Positions 16,183 to 25,665 are shown, counted from the first letter of the stretch. The stretch: DNA of 64,000 bases from Flavobacterium piscisymbiosum (GCF_020905295.1 NZ_JAJJMM010000001.1:124001-188000); one strand, 5' to 3'. Numbers and translations: made by a program. Notes: a model not told the origin generated them from the sequence alone.

Positions 16183-16346
16183 GTTAATATTTAGTTAAGC
16201 CGGATTATGATGACTAAGATATAAAAAAAACGTAAGAATTTAACATCATTAGAAAACTTTCTATAATTGAGATCAAAAACAGTTGCAACATTCTCTGTCT
16301 CTGCCAATTTACTGATCACAAAGCATTTAATGTAAGATTAATATTC

Positions 16347-16354
16347 TAACTTTG
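16347..16354 (+). promoter_or_regulatory. -7 element (TAACTTTG) of the export operon
   Basis: TAnnTTTG match about 90 bp before the TolC-like gene. No clear TTG at -33. Confidence 0.45.
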
Positions 16355-16444
16355 TAAATACTTCTTCAATTAAGATATCTGCCTTTTATAATATCTTACA
16401 AAATACTGTTTAAGATTTATTACAACTTAAGAAACAAAATTACG

Positions 16445-17827
16445 ATGAGAAAACATTTACCTATTTTCATTTTCTTTCTTTCATTGACTTACAGCTACGG
16501 CCAGATCGAAGTTTCGACAACTCTGGAAGAGGCTATAAACAAAGCAATAGAAAAGAGCGTTTCCTTAAAAAACAAAGACCTGGATATTGAGAAATTAAAT
16601 CTTCAGGAAAAAAGCGTCTGGAACAAGTACATCCCAACTTTAGAAGCCAGTGCTCTTTATACTTATTTTGATAATAAACTAACCGTCGATCTTCCTACGG
16701 CTACCATACCTATTGTAAATTATCCATTATTTGATGGAAAAACGGCTTTTAAAAATTATGGAAACATTTTTAACGGAAGTGTCATGGCTAAAACAGTTCT
16801 CTTTAGCGGAATGCAAATCCCGAACGGAGCCAAAGCTATTCACGAAAAAACCAAAGGAACTGAGTTTTTAAAAGAATCTGAGAAAGATCAAATCATAAAA
16901 GATGTCATTAATACATTTGACCAACTTGAGCTCTTAAAACAAATAGACCAACTAATAAAAGATAGCGAAAACCGATTGGAAACAGAAACCAAACGTGTTA
17001 CAAAAGCTATCGAACAAGGACTTGCCGTTCCGTATGACAGAGACAAAATTAAATTAGCATCACTAGAACTGGCTTCTAAAAAAATTGAACTAGACGGAAA
17101 ACGAAGACTAGTTTATAAAAAAATTCAATACCTGACAGGATATTCCACTACCGAAATTGAGCATGTTCAATACAATTTGGTTCCGTATTTAATTACAGAC
17201 GAAAAATTGAGCACGCAAAACAAACAGGAAATAAAAGCTTTGGAGTCTTTTAAAACTGCTTACGAATATTTATTAAAAAAAGAAAAAGGTACATACTTAC
17301 CCACTCTAGGTGCTTTTGGAGGAGTTTCGTATTCAAGCCTATTCGATGCAAATGCTACAACCCCAATCATTACCGGAATAAATCAAGCATTATATTTAGG
17401 ATTAAACGAAGCAACGATTAGCAACAACTGGGTGGTAGGTGCCGCAATGAAATGGGAAGTTTTTTCAGGTTTTGAAAGAAAACATAAAGTGCATGAAGCC
17501 AAAATAAATATAGAACAAGTTCAAAATCAGATTGACGATACCAAAGAAAAACTCGAATTGCTTCTCGAAAAAAACTTTGTCGATTATAGTGTTCTGACTC
17601 AAAAAATTGACATTACGCAACAACAGGAAAAAGTAGCCGGAAACAACTTAAATCTTGCCATAAAACAATATAAAGAAGGCTTGATAAACATATCTGAACG
17701 TCTTGAAGCCGAAAATGATTCGTATAAAGCATCCGTAAATAAAACGACAACTTTAATCGAACAGCGATTATCAGCAATTGAAACTATAATTGCTACCGGC
17801 GATCTATCAAAAAAATTATCTAAATAA
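16445..17827 (+). CDS. TolC family outer membrane efflux protein
   Basis: A 460-residue protein with a signal peptide (FLSLTYSYGQ), followed by the two long coiled-coil repeats of TolC: for example SLKNKDLDIEKLNLQEKS in the first half and LEKNFVDYSVLTQKIDITQQ with NLNLAIKQYKEGLI in the second. It forms the outer-membrane exit duct of a tripartite exporter with the HlyD-like adaptor (12 bp downstream) and the ABC-2 permease after it. Substrate unknown. Confidence 0.9.
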   Translation: MRKHLPIFIFFLSLTYSYGQIEVSTTLEEAINKAIEKSVSLKNKDLDIEKLNLQEKSVWNKYIPTLEASALYTYFDNKLTVDLPTATIPIVNYPLFDGKTAFKNYGNIFNGSVMAKTVLFSGMQIPNGAKAIHEKTKGTEFLKESEKDQIIKDVINTFDQLELLKQIDQLIKDSENRLETETKRVTKAIEQGLAVPYDRDKIKLASLELASKKIELDGKRRLVYKKIQYLTGYSTTEIEHVQYNLVPYLITDEKLSTQNKQEIKALESFKTAYEYLLKKEKGTYLPTLGAFGGVSYSSLFDANATTPIITGINQALYLGLNEATISNNWVVGAAMKWEVFSGFERKHKVHEAKINIEQVQNQIDDTKEKLELLLEKNFVDYSVLTQKIDITQQQEKVAGNNLNLAIKQYKEGLINISERLEAENDSYKASVNKTTTLIEQRLSAIETIIATGDLSKKLSK

Positions 17828-17839
17828 AATTTCTATTTT

Positions 17840-18793
17840 ATGAAAAAAGCAATCATCATAGTCAGTTTAATTTTCATTTTTATAAGCTGTCAAAAAGCCA
17901 AAAAAGAAAATGTAATTCAGGGAAAAATAGAAAAAGAACAAATTGCCGTTGTGAGCAAAATTCCGGGCAAAATTTTAAAAATCTTTGTCAAGGAAGGCGA
18001 TATTGTACAAAAAGGAGATACACTTGCTATTCTCGATATTCCGGAAGTTGATGCAAAAAAAAGTCAGGCCGAAGGAGCCGTAATATCAGCCAAGGCACAA
18101 TATAAAATGGCTGTAAAAGGAGCAACCGAAAACCAAATTAAACAGCTTGAAGCCAAAAAAATGGGATTAAAGGAACAATATGAATTTGCACAAAAATCAA
18201 TTAAACGATTGACGAATATGCTGAAAGACTCTTTAATATCGCAGCAAACATACGATGAAACTTTTGCCAAATACCAAGGAGCTCAGGCACAATACAATGC
18301 TGTTGTTGCCGAATTAGATGATGCTAAAAAAGGCGCCAGAATCGAGCAGCAAACAATGGCTCTTGGACAACAAGACAGAGCTCTTGGTGCTTTGCAGGAA
18401 GTAGAAACTGCAGATAAAGAACGTTACATAATTGCACCCCAAAATATGAGTATCGAAACCATTACTTTAAATCTTGGCGAACTGGCCTTACCGGGTTATA
18501 CTTTATTTAATGGATATATTGCCAACAGTACTTATTTTAGATTTACGATACCGGAAAATCAATTGGCACAATTTAAAAAAGGTCAGGAAATAACGGTTCA
18601 TGTTCCGTATAAAAAAGAAGATATAAAAGGAACGATTTCTACAATAAAACAACTTGGCGCTTACGGTAATATCGCAACGGCATATCCTGATTATGAAATG
18701 CAGGAAAGTTTATTCGAAATAAAAATAACACCTTCTAACATAGACGAAACAAAAGATCTTATCACCAAAACAACTGTTACTTTATCTCTTTAA
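17840..18793 (+). CDS. HlyD family membrane-fusion lipoprotein
   Basis: A 317-residue periplasmic adaptor with a lipobox (Phe-Ile-Ser-Cys, Cys17). The biotinyl-lipoyl-like half-motif IPGKILKIFVKEGDIVQKGD is at about 45-65, an alpha-hairpin of coiled coil at about 75-190 (AEGAVISAKAQYK ... AELDDAKKGAR), and the beta-barrel domain follows. It bridges the TolC-like protein and the inner membrane permease in the same operon. The short hairpin resembles YbhG-type adaptors. Confidence 0.88.
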   Translation: MKKAIIIVSLIFIFISCQKAKKENVIQGKIEKEQIAVVSKIPGKILKIFVKEGDIVQKGDTLAILDIPEVDAKKSQAEGAVISAKAQYKMAVKGATENQIKQLEAKKMGLKEQYEFAQKSIKRLTNMLKDSLISQQTYDETFAKYQGAQAQYNAVVAELDDAKKGARIEQQTMALGQQDRALGALQEVETADKERYIIAPQNMSIETITLNLGELALPGYTLFNGYIANSTYFRFTIPENQLAQFKKGQEITVHVPYKKEDIKGTISTIKQLGAYGNIATAYPDYEMQESLFEIKITPSNIDETKDLITKTTVTLSL

Positions 18794-18796
18794 ACT

Positions 18797-19954
18797 ATGC
18801 AAAATTTCTTTTCATTGCTTAAACGGGAATTCAGATTATTCTGGAGCAATAAAGTCCTGAGATTGCTTTTTATTGGAGCACCAATTCTTTATGGCGTTTT
18901 ATTGGGTTATGTCTACGGAAAAGGCAAAGTGACCGATTTACCGATCATTATTATTGATCAGGATCGATCTGAATTAAGTTCGAAAGCCATTCAGATGTTT
19001 GAGGACAATGAAGTTCTTCACATTGCTTCAATCTTATACGATCAGAACAATCTTTCGCAGATTGCTATCGAAAAAGAAGCAACTTGCGTTGTTATTATTC
19101 CGAAGGATTTTGAAAAAATGACACTTACCAAGAAGTATCCGGAGATTACAACTATAGTAAATACTTCGAATGTTTTGACCGCCAATTATGCCTCAACAGC
19201 AATTCAGGTTTGTCTTGGAACAATGAAAGCCGGAGTTCAAATTGAAACATTAAGAAAACAAGGTGTTCCTGAAAATTTACTGGCATCGCAATACGAACCT
19301 TTCAAAACTACTTTCATAAAAAAATACAACCGAAGCACCAATTATATGTATTTTCTTTGGCCAGGCGTTTTGGCGACTGTTTTGCAACAAGTTCTTTTAT
19401 TAGGATTAGCGCTTTCGTTTGCTTCAGAATTTGAAAACGGAACTTTTAAAGATTTAGTTAAAAGATGCCCTTCACTTTTAAACTTGTTAGCTGTAAAAAT
19501 AATTCCTTATATGATTATGAGTTTTGGTATTTGGATTATTTACTGGCTTTTTACTTTATGGTTCAGATTGCCTTTTTATGAAAATTTATTACCACTTACT
19601 TTCATTGCCGGCATATTTGTGCTATCGGTTTCTTTTATAGGTATTCTGGTCAGTATTTTAGTTCCTAGCCAATTAAAAGCTACAGAGATTTTAATGGTCA
19701 TTGCAACTCCAAGTTTTATCCTTAGCGGTTTTACCTGGCCTTTAAGTCAAATGCCGCAAGCTGTTCAGGCAATTGCAAACGTAATTCCGTTGACTCATTT
19801 CCTAAAAGCTTTTAGAATTTTAATTATAGAAAACGGTAGTTTTTCTCAAACTACAAAACCTATTTGGAACATGGTTATTATAGGGATAGTTTGTTTTGTT
19901 GCCGCCTATATCGCTTTACATTTTAAAAAGAAAAGTGTTTTAAAAGAAGCCTAA
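18797..19954 (+). CDS. ABC-2 type transporter permease (YbhR/S-like)
   Basis: A 385-residue permease: one N-terminal transmembrane segment (LLFIGAPILYGVLLGYVYG), a large extracytoplasmic domain (about 45-175), then five or six helices including TPSFILSGFTWPLSQMPQAV, the ABC-2 signature near the C terminus. It starts 3 bp after the HlyD gene. No ATP-binding subunit is encoded in the operon or elsewhere in the window as a standalone ABC-2 ATPase, which is unusual because YbhF-type ATPases are normally adjacent. Followed by a terminator. Confidence 0.88.
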   Translation: MQNFFSLLKREFRLFWSNKVLRLLFIGAPILYGVLLGYVYGKGKVTDLPIIIIDQDRSELSSKAIQMFEDNEVLHIASILYDQNNLSQIAIEKEATCVVIIPKDFEKMTLTKKYPEITTIVNTSNVLTANYASTAIQVCLGTMKAGVQIETLRKQGVPENLLASQYEPFKTTFIKKYNRSTNYMYFLWPGVLATVLQQVLLLGLALSFASEFENGTFKDLVKRCPSLLNLLAVKIIPYMIMSFGIWIIYWLFTLWFRLPFYENLLPLTFIAGIFVLSVSFIGILVSILVPSQLKATEILMVIATPSFILSGFTWPLSQMPQAVQAIANVIPLTHFLKAFRILIIENGSFSQTTKPIWNMVIIGIVCFVAAYIALHFKKKSVLKEA

Positions 19955-19969
19955 TCATTCATCTGAAAA

Positions 19970-20003
19970 TAAAAAAGCACAAGATCTCTCTTGTGCTTTT
20001 TTA
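19970..20003. terminator. Terminator between export operon and Dcu transporter gene
   Basis: AAAAAGCACAAG / CTTGTGCTTTTT with a 6-base loop, A and T runs on both sides, placed between convergent genes. Confidence 0.85.
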
Positions 20004-20036
20004 TTAGAATTAAACCCTTTTAATAATAATTAAATC

Positions 20037-21605
20037 TTATAACAATTCAACCAATCCAAAACCTACAATAACTGCTGTCCAGACCGCAATCATACCCGGA
20101 ATCATAAAACTATGATTTAATATCCATGAACCGGCTTTAGTAGTTCCTGATCTGTCAAAATTGATTGCTGCCAAATCACTTGGATAAAAACAGAAGAAAA
20201 AATAGGCATATGAAGCGGGAATACAAGCTATCAATACCGGCGTTGGAATACCTAAAGAAATTCCCAAAGGCATAATAACTAATAATGTTGCAGCCTGACT
20301 TTTCAGGAATGCAGAAGCGCAAAACATTGCCAGAGCAAAAGTCCACGGATGAGCCGTAACAGTTTCGCTAATAAGTGATAAAATATAAGGCTTATTGTTT
20401 TCTATTACTGTATCACTCATCCAGGCAATACCAAAAATCATAATAGCTGCGACCATACCTGCATTGAAAACTTTTGTATCAGAAATACTTTTTGCTGATA
20501 TTTTTGTAGCAAAAAGTATGATTGCACCAACCGCTAACATTACAAATTGCAATACGATACTCATTTTTAAAGGATTTCCTTCTTTATCTAATGGAAGTAT
20601 GGCTTCGGGAAAAATAGCAATAATTACAATTCCTAAAATTCCAAGCAGGAACAGCGCTAAAGCAGTTTTAGATTTTTTTCCGAATTTGTTAGTTTGTGCT
20701 TCCAGATCTCCAAAAATATATTTTCTCTGTTCTTCATCTTTTATTTTTTCCTGGAAAATTGGATCATTTTCTAGATCTTTTCCTCTTTTTAAACTCCAAA
20801 GTGCCGCAAGAAGCAAACCAGCAAGACAAGACGGAATTGTAATTTTTAGGATATCGATAAGACTAACATGCAGATTTGCTGCTGCAAAAATCCCGACCAA
20901 AGCTGCCGCGGCTGCCGAAATTGGACTCGCCGTAATCCCTAACTGACTACAAATTGCCGCCATCGCCATTGGACGTTCCGGACGAATTTTATTCTTAATC
21001 GAAACATCATAAATAACCGGCAATAACGGGTAAACCGCATGACCTGTACCTACCAGCATGGTAAGCGTAAAACTTGTTAAGGGTGCCAGGAAAACAATTT
21101 TATTCGGATTTTTACGAAGCAATTTTTCAGCGTAACTCACAATTAAATTTAATGCTCCCGTCGCTTCTAAAGATGATGATGTTGTAACTACGGCTAGAAT
21201 AATCAGCATCACTTCTATTGGAGGTTTTCCCGGTTCTACTCCATATAAAAACACTAATAAGGTAACTCCTAAACCACCAAGCATTCCCAACGCGATACCT
21301 CCATATTTTATTCCGAAATAAATAATTACCAGAAGCAAGACTAATTGACTCCAAAACAAAAACGGAGCATTTGCCGGTATTGCTTTTTCGGAATCTGTCG
21401 AAGCTTTTTTGACAGTTTCATTTTGTGCCTTTGAAGGTGTTGCAATCTCTTTTTGAACAGTTATTTTTGAATCTGAAGGAACTGAAACCTGAGCTATGGT
21501 TTGCTCTGCAATAATCTCTTTTTTGTCTGTTCTATTTGCAAAAGAAAGATTGATTCCTGCAATTGCAAAAAAGAGACAAAGTACTATTTTGATACTTGTT
21601 TTCAT
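20037..21605 (-). CDS. Dcu-family C4-dicarboxylate transporter with N-terminal extension
   Basis: A 522-residue protein. From about residue 83 it matches DcuA/DcuB (about 440 residues): hydrophobic helices, TSFTLTMLVGTGHAVYPLLP, QLGITASPISAAAAALVG and the FYPSDLAAINFDRSGTT end motif. These carriers exchange fumarate, malate, aspartate and succinate. The first 82 residues are extra: a signal-peptide-like segment (residues 1-24, ending SFAN) and a Lys/Glu/Thr-rich hydrophilic stretch. It follows a porin gene by 64 bp, the same layout as the DASS module. Confidence 0.88.
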   Translation of the reverse strand: MKTSIKIVLCLFFAIAGINLSFANRTDKKEIIAEQTIAQVSVPSDSKITVQKEIATPSKAQNETVKKASTDSEKAIPANAPFLFWSQLVLLLVIIYFGIKYGGIALGMLGGLGVTLLVFLYGVEPGKPPIEVMLIILAVVTTSSSLEATGALNLIVSYAEKLLRKNPNKIVFLAPLTSFTLTMLVGTGHAVYPLLPVIYDVSIKNKIRPERPMAMAAICSQLGITASPISAAAAALVGIFAAANLHVSLIDILKITIPSCLAGLLLAALWSLKRGKDLENDPIFQEKIKDEEQRKYIFGDLEAQTNKFGKKSKTALALFLLGILGIVIIAIFPEAILPLDKEGNPLKMSIVLQFVMLAVGAIILFATKISAKSISDTKVFNAGMVAAIMIFGIAWMSDTVIENNKPYILSLISETVTAHPWTFALAMFCASAFLKSQAATLLVIMPLGISLGIPTPVLIACIPASYAYFFFCFYPSDLAAINFDRSGTTKAGSWILNHSFMIPGMIAVWTAVIVGFGLVELL

Positions 21606-21669
21606 TTTTATTTTAAATTATTGATTAGTTAATATTTGTGTAGCAAAACACTACGCAATAGTTTAATTT

Positions 21670-22824
21670 CTAGAAAAATCTTCCTTGAAATTGTATGATA
21701 AATAAGTTGTTATCGTATGCTGTAGTATTGGCGACGTTTCGTTTGTAATTATCGAACTGCATTCCCATTTCGATACGTCCCGTGTACCCTTTTCCAAATT
21801 CCAGACCTGCCATTGGTGTATAAGTTTGTCTGGCATTTGAATTGACTTTAAAACTTCTGTCAAAATATTCATAACGACATGAAAATTCTATGGCGGTTAA
21901 TTTTTGGTATTTAATTTCATACCTTAAATTGGGTAAGAAATAAGCGCCACGCATTTCATAATCATTAATGTTTCCTGTTCTGTATTCTGCTGCTAAAGAA
22001 TAATATAAGTAGTGATTTATTCCTTGTTTGCCTTCAAGCTGAGTTTGCAATATTAATTTATCTGCCAATCTAAAATCGGCTGTAAGATCTAAGGCAACCG
22101 CAAAAACTTTGGTATTAAAAACTTCACCGATACCACCATTAATACCAAAATTGATATTGTGTTTTTTATTCAATTCGAAAGCAAAACGCGAAGAGTATTG
22201 TTTACCATCGTCTTTGTCTGATACCTGATTTCTGCCATTTCCGTTTACGACAGAAAATGCATAACTAACAGGAAGCTTTCCTAAATTAAACCCTCCAAAT
22301 ACAGAAGCTCCTGTTTGAAAACTTGCCCAGCCATTATTACCAAACTCTGTGTATTGATTAGAATAATCGAATGATCTAAGGATATCAGCAGGATTTAGTT
22401 CCTCAAGTCCAAAAGCGGGTCTAAACTGACCTGCCATAAGACCAATATTTTTATTAAAAATATATCTTGCAAAGGCATTTTCAAGAATCTTGTTTTTAGG
22501 ATCTGATTTTACGTCTGCAAAATTTGCCAGAACAACAATATCAAATCCATCGCTTAATTTGGTTGTAAGCCCCAGACGCATTCTTTTTATATCGAATGTA
22601 TCTTCGACCCCTTCACCATCTGAATGCTGTAGTCCGGTGGCAGCATCTATACCAGGTGTAAAACCACTTAGATAACGCCCCTGAAAAAGTCCCTGAACTT
22701 TAAATTGAGGATATTTTACTTCGCTTTGGGCATTTGAATCTGTAGTTTGCCCATTCGAGAAAAAGGGAAATAAAAAGATTAGAAGTGCAATCTTTTTTGA
22801 GAAAAACTTATTTAAAATGTTCAT
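21670..22824 (-). CDS. Phosphate-selective porin O/P family protein (Dcu partner)
   Basis: A 384-residue outer membrane barrel with a signal peptide (PFFSNGQ). Motifs FDIKRMRLGLTTKL, AGQFRPAFGLEELNPADIL and NNLFIIQFQGRFF parallel the porin at 13745-14893 almost segment by segment, so the two are recent or strongly constrained paralogues. First gene of a unit with the Dcu-type transporter; substrate inferred to be a C4-dicarboxylate or related anion. Confidence 0.87.
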   Translation of the reverse strand: MNILNKFFSKKIALLIFLFPFFSNGQTTDSNAQSEVKYPQFKVQGLFQGRYLSGFTPGIDAATGLQHSDGEGVEDTFDIKRMRLGLTTKLSDGFDIVVLANFADVKSDPKNKILENAFARYIFNKNIGLMAGQFRPAFGLEELNPADILRSFDYSNQYTEFGNNGWASFQTGASVFGGFNLGKLPVSYAFSVVNGNGRNQVSDKDDGKQYSSRFAFELNKKHNINFGINGGIGEVFNTKVFAVALDLTADFRLADKLILQTQLEGKQGINHYLYYSLAAEYRTGNINDYEMRGAYFLPNLRYEIKYQKLTAIEFSCRYEYFDRSFKVNSNARQTYTPMAGLEFGKGYTGRIEMGMQFDNYKRNVANTTAYDNNLFIIQFQGRFF

Positions 22825-22982
22825 GATAAAAGTTTAGACTTATTTTACTTTAATAAAAATTAAGCTACATATAGCTCTGTTTTGCTCTATTAAAATTATC
22901 TAATCCTTACAGCTACAATTCTGATTTATATCATGTTTTTAACATTTATTTAATAATCATTTTTCCATATTTTTTAACAAAA

Positions 22983-23013
22983 AAAAGGCGCTAGATTTAA
23001 CTAACGCCCTTTA
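22983..23013 (-). terminator. Terminator of the ABC-F gene
   Basis: Minus strand GGCGTTAG / CTAGCGCC (one G-U pair) with T7 tail. Confidence 0.75.
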
Positions 23014-23035
23014 TATTATTATATTTTTAACTAGA

Positions 23036-24670
23036 TTACTTCTCGATCTCTCTCATAGAATCCATTTTTTTATGTGCAAGGAAACCTGCTACATCTTCAA
23101 AATGCTCTTTAACACGTTTGTTTCCAAATTCAAAAACTTTAGTTGCTAGTCCGTCAAGGAAATCACGATCGTGAGAAACCAGGATCAAAGTTCCATCGAA
23201 ATCACGTAAAGCATCTTTTATGATATCTTTTGTCTTCATATCTAAGTGATTCGAAGGCTCATCCAGAATCAATAAATTCACAGGCTCCAACAATAGTTTG
23301 ATCATAGCCAAACGCGTTTTTTCTCCTCCCGAAAGCACTTTTACTTTCTTTGTTATATCATCACCCTGAAACATAAAGGCTCCAAGAATATTTTTTATTT
23401 GCGTACGAACATCTCCAACCGCAATTGCATCGATAGTTTCAAAAATCGTAGCATTTTCATCTAATAAAGAAGCCTGATTTTGAGCAAAATATCCAATTTG
23501 AGAGTTGTGTCCAATTTCAACACTTCCTTCATCGATACCAATTTCTTTCATGATCGCTTTGATCATAGTCGATTTTCCTTCACCATTTTTACCTACAAAG
23601 GCCACTTTTTCACCTCTTTCGATTACAACATTAGCATCTTTAAAAACCACATGATCTCCGTAAGACTTAGAAAGTTCTTTTACCACAACAGGATATTGTC
23701 CTGAACGGGCCGCTGGTGGGAATTTTAATTTTAATGCAGAATTATCTACTTCATCAACCTGTACGATAACTAACTTTTCAAGCATCTTAACACGAGATTG
23801 TACAGCATCTGTTTTAGAGAATGTACCTTTAAAACGATCAATAAAAGCTCTGTTATCTGCAATCATTTTTTGTTGCTCATCGTATGCTTTTTGTTGGTGC
23901 ACGCGACGGTCTTTTCGTAATTCTAAGTAATGAGAATACTTGGCTTTATAATCGTAAATTCTTCCCATTGTAACTTCGATAGTACGATTGGTAATATTAT
24001 CTACGAATGCTCTATCGTGCGAAATTACCACAACAGCTTTTGCTGAATTTATTAAAAACTCTTCTAACCATTGAATACTTTCGATATCCATGTGGTTGGT
24101 AGGCTCATCCAGTAAAATTAAGTCTGGTTTTTGTAATAGAATTTTAGCCAATTCAATACGCATTCTCCATCCTCCTGAAAATTCTGAAGTTTGACGTGTA
24201 AAATCTTCACGCTCGAAACCTAAACCAACTAATATTTTCTCTACTTCGGCTTCGTAATTTACTTCTTCGATTGCATAAAATTTTTCGCTCAAATCAGAAA
24301 CTCTTTCGATCAATTTCATGTAAGCATCACTTTCGTAATCTGTACGAACTGTTAATTGTTCGTTGATTTCATCGATTTCAGCTTTCATTTTAAAAATTTC
24401 ACCAAAAGCTTTCGATGCTTCTTCCATTACAGTCGAACCATCTTTTGTCAATAAGTGTTGAGGCAAATAAGCAATAACAGCTTCTTTTGGAGCCGAAATA
24501 CTTCCTGTAGAAGGTTTGCTCTGACCTGCAATAATTTTTAAAAGTGTCGATTTTCCCGCACCATTTTTACCCATAAGGGCAATTTTATCATTTTCATTTA
24601 TAGCAAAAGAAACATCGCTAAATAATGTAGTTCCACCAAACTGAACCGAAATATCGTTAACTGTAATCAT
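23036..24670 (-). CDS. ABC-F family ATPase
   Basis: A 544-residue soluble protein with two fused ABC domains and no membrane helices. Walker A motifs are GKNGAGKST (about 35) and GKNGEGKST (about 365); signatures are FSGGWRMR and LSGGEKTR; Walker B segments are LILLDEPTNH and LLILDEPSNH. The two are joined by a charged linker around 250-310. ABC-F proteins act on ribosomes (translation factors EttA/YbiT type) or give antibiotic protection; this length and a short linker fit the housekeeping type. Monocistronic with its own promoter. Confidence 0.92.
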   Translation of the reverse strand: MITVNDISVQFGGTTLFSDVSFAINENDKIALMGKNGAGKSTLLKIIAGQSKPSTGSISAPKEAVIAYLPQHLLTKDGSTVMEEASKAFGEIFKMKAEIDEINEQLTVRTDYESDAYMKLIERVSDLSEKFYAIEEVNYEAEVEKILVGLGFEREDFTRQTSEFSGGWRMRIELAKILLQKPDLILLDEPTNHMDIESIQWLEEFLINSAKAVVVISHDRAFVDNITNRTIEVTMGRIYDYKAKYSHYLELRKDRRVHQQKAYDEQQKMIADNRAFIDRFKGTFSKTDAVQSRVKMLEKLVIVQVDEVDNSALKLKFPPAARSGQYPVVVKELSKSYGDHVVFKDANVVIERGEKVAFVGKNGEGKSTMIKAIMKEIGIDEGSVEIGHNSQIGYFAQNQASLLDENATIFETIDAIAVGDVRTQIKNILGAFMFQGDDITKKVKVLSGGEKTRLAMIKLLLEPVNLLILDEPSNHLDMKTKDIIKDALRDFDGTLILVSHDRDFLDGLATKVFEFGNKRVKEHFEDVAGFLAHKKMDSMREIEK

Positions 24671-24733
24671 TACTTTCTGTGAATTTGTTTTATCGGTTCA
24701 TCGTTTATTTGACAACCCATTTTTTTCGTGGTG

Positions 24734-24764
24734 CAAAGATAGATTTAATTAGAGAATGTGCCAA
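24734..24764 (-). promoter_or_regulatory. Promoter of the ABC-F gene
   Basis: Minus strand TTG (24764-24762), 20 bp, TATCTTTG (24741-24734), about 65 bp before the start codon. The -33 TTG lies inside the left arm of the long inverted repeat. Confidence 0.6.
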
Positions 24765-24912
24765 TTAGAAAATTAGATAATTTCAGAATTAGAAAATGTG
24801 GTAATTTGATAATGGGATAATGTAAAACGATGGTTACTAGAAAATTATGTAATTCCTTTTAAAATAGCAGCATTTCATTTTCTAATTTTCTAATTGGCAC
24901 ATTTTCTAATTA
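24746..24912. repeat. 32-bp inverted repeat pair between ABC-F and response regulator genes
   Basis: Arms 24746-24777 and 24881-24912 are reverse complements with one mismatch in 32 (core AATGTGCCAATTAG). The 103 bp between them hold further partial copies such as AGAATTAGAAAATGTGG. The whole gap 24671-24993 contains this, the ABC-F promoter on its left and the regulator box on its right, but no gene. Confidence 0.8.
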
Positions 24913-24918
24913 GAGAAA

Positions 24919-24953
24919 TTCCTAAATGTTTCCAGAAACAAAGCTTTATTTTG
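24919..24953 (+). promoter_or_regulatory. Putative response-regulator box A and promoter
   Basis: Direct repeat TTCCTAA-N4-TTCCAGA (TTCC at 24919 and 24930, 11-bp period), with TTATTTTG placed so that its TTTG is at the same offset (31-34) as in box B. A second possible -7 (TACATTTG) lies at 24966-24973. Located 56 bp before the response regulator start. Confidence 0.6.
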
Positions 24954-24993
24954 AGCCCATATTCTTACATTTGAATTACATAACAAACGAAAC

Positions 24994-25665
24994 ATGAAAA
25001 TCTTAATAATAGAAGATGAAGCTGGTTTGCGTGAAGTGGTACAGCAATCACTTGAAAAAGAAAAATATATAGTCGAAACCGCGCATGATTACATTTCAGG
25101 TTCTGACAAACTTGGATCGTATGACTATGATTGTATACTCATTGATATTATGCTTCCAAACGGCAGTGGGCTAGACTTACTGAAAGAAATAAAAAGACAA
25201 AAGAAGCAAAGTGCCGTTATTATCATTTCGGCAAAAGATGCTGTTGATGACAAAGTGAAAGGCTTAGATCTGGGAGCTGATGATTATTTGAGCAAACCTT
25301 TTCATTTATCTGAATTACATGCCCGAATCAAATCGGCGATTAGAAGAAATAATCATAACGGAGATAATCTAATCGTTTGGAAAAATACTACTCTTTCTCC
25401 AGAGCAACGAACAGTTTCTATTGATGGCAAAGAATTAGTTTTAAACCGAAAAGAATTTGATTTACTCTATTATTTTATCATTAATCCAAATCGCTTAATA
25501 AACAAAACTGCTATTGCAGAATATGTTTGGGGCGATCATACAGATCAGGCCGACAATCTGGACTTTGTATATTCGCAGATTAAAAATTTACGCAAAAAAC
25601 TAAAAGAAAGTAATGCCGAAATTGATATTCAGGCAGTTTATGGTATTGGATACAAAATGAGTTAA
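24994..25665 (+). CDS. OmpR-family response regulator
   Basis: A 223-residue protein. The receiver domain (1-115) has the acidic pair Glu7/Asp8, phospho-acceptor Asp51 in LIDIMLPNGSG, and a conserved Lys in LSKPF at about 101. A winged-helix DNA-binding domain follows (about 130-222; NRKEFDLLYYFIINPNRLINK and VYGIGYKM). Its stop overlaps the kinase start by one base. OmpR-type regulators bind direct repeats one helical turn apart, which fits the TTCC boxes upstream of this gene and of two PepSY-like genes. Confidence 0.93.
   Translation: MKILIIEDEAGLREVVQQSLEKEKYIVETAHDYISGSDKLGSYDYDCILIDIMLPNGSGLDLLKEIKRQKKQSAVIIISAKDAVDDKVKGLDLGADDYLSKPFHLSELHARIKSAIRRNNHNGDNLIVWKNTTLSPEQRTVSIDGKELVLNRKEFDLLYYFIINPNRLINKTAIAEYVWGDHTDQADNLDFVYSQIKNLRKKLKESNAEIDIQAVYGIGYKMS

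Noticed and set aside
24966..24973. TACATTTG as the only promoter of the response regulator gene
   Set aside because: It is a valid -7 match, but the spacing conserved with boxes B and C favours the TTTG at 24950; both are kept as possibilities with the latter preferred.
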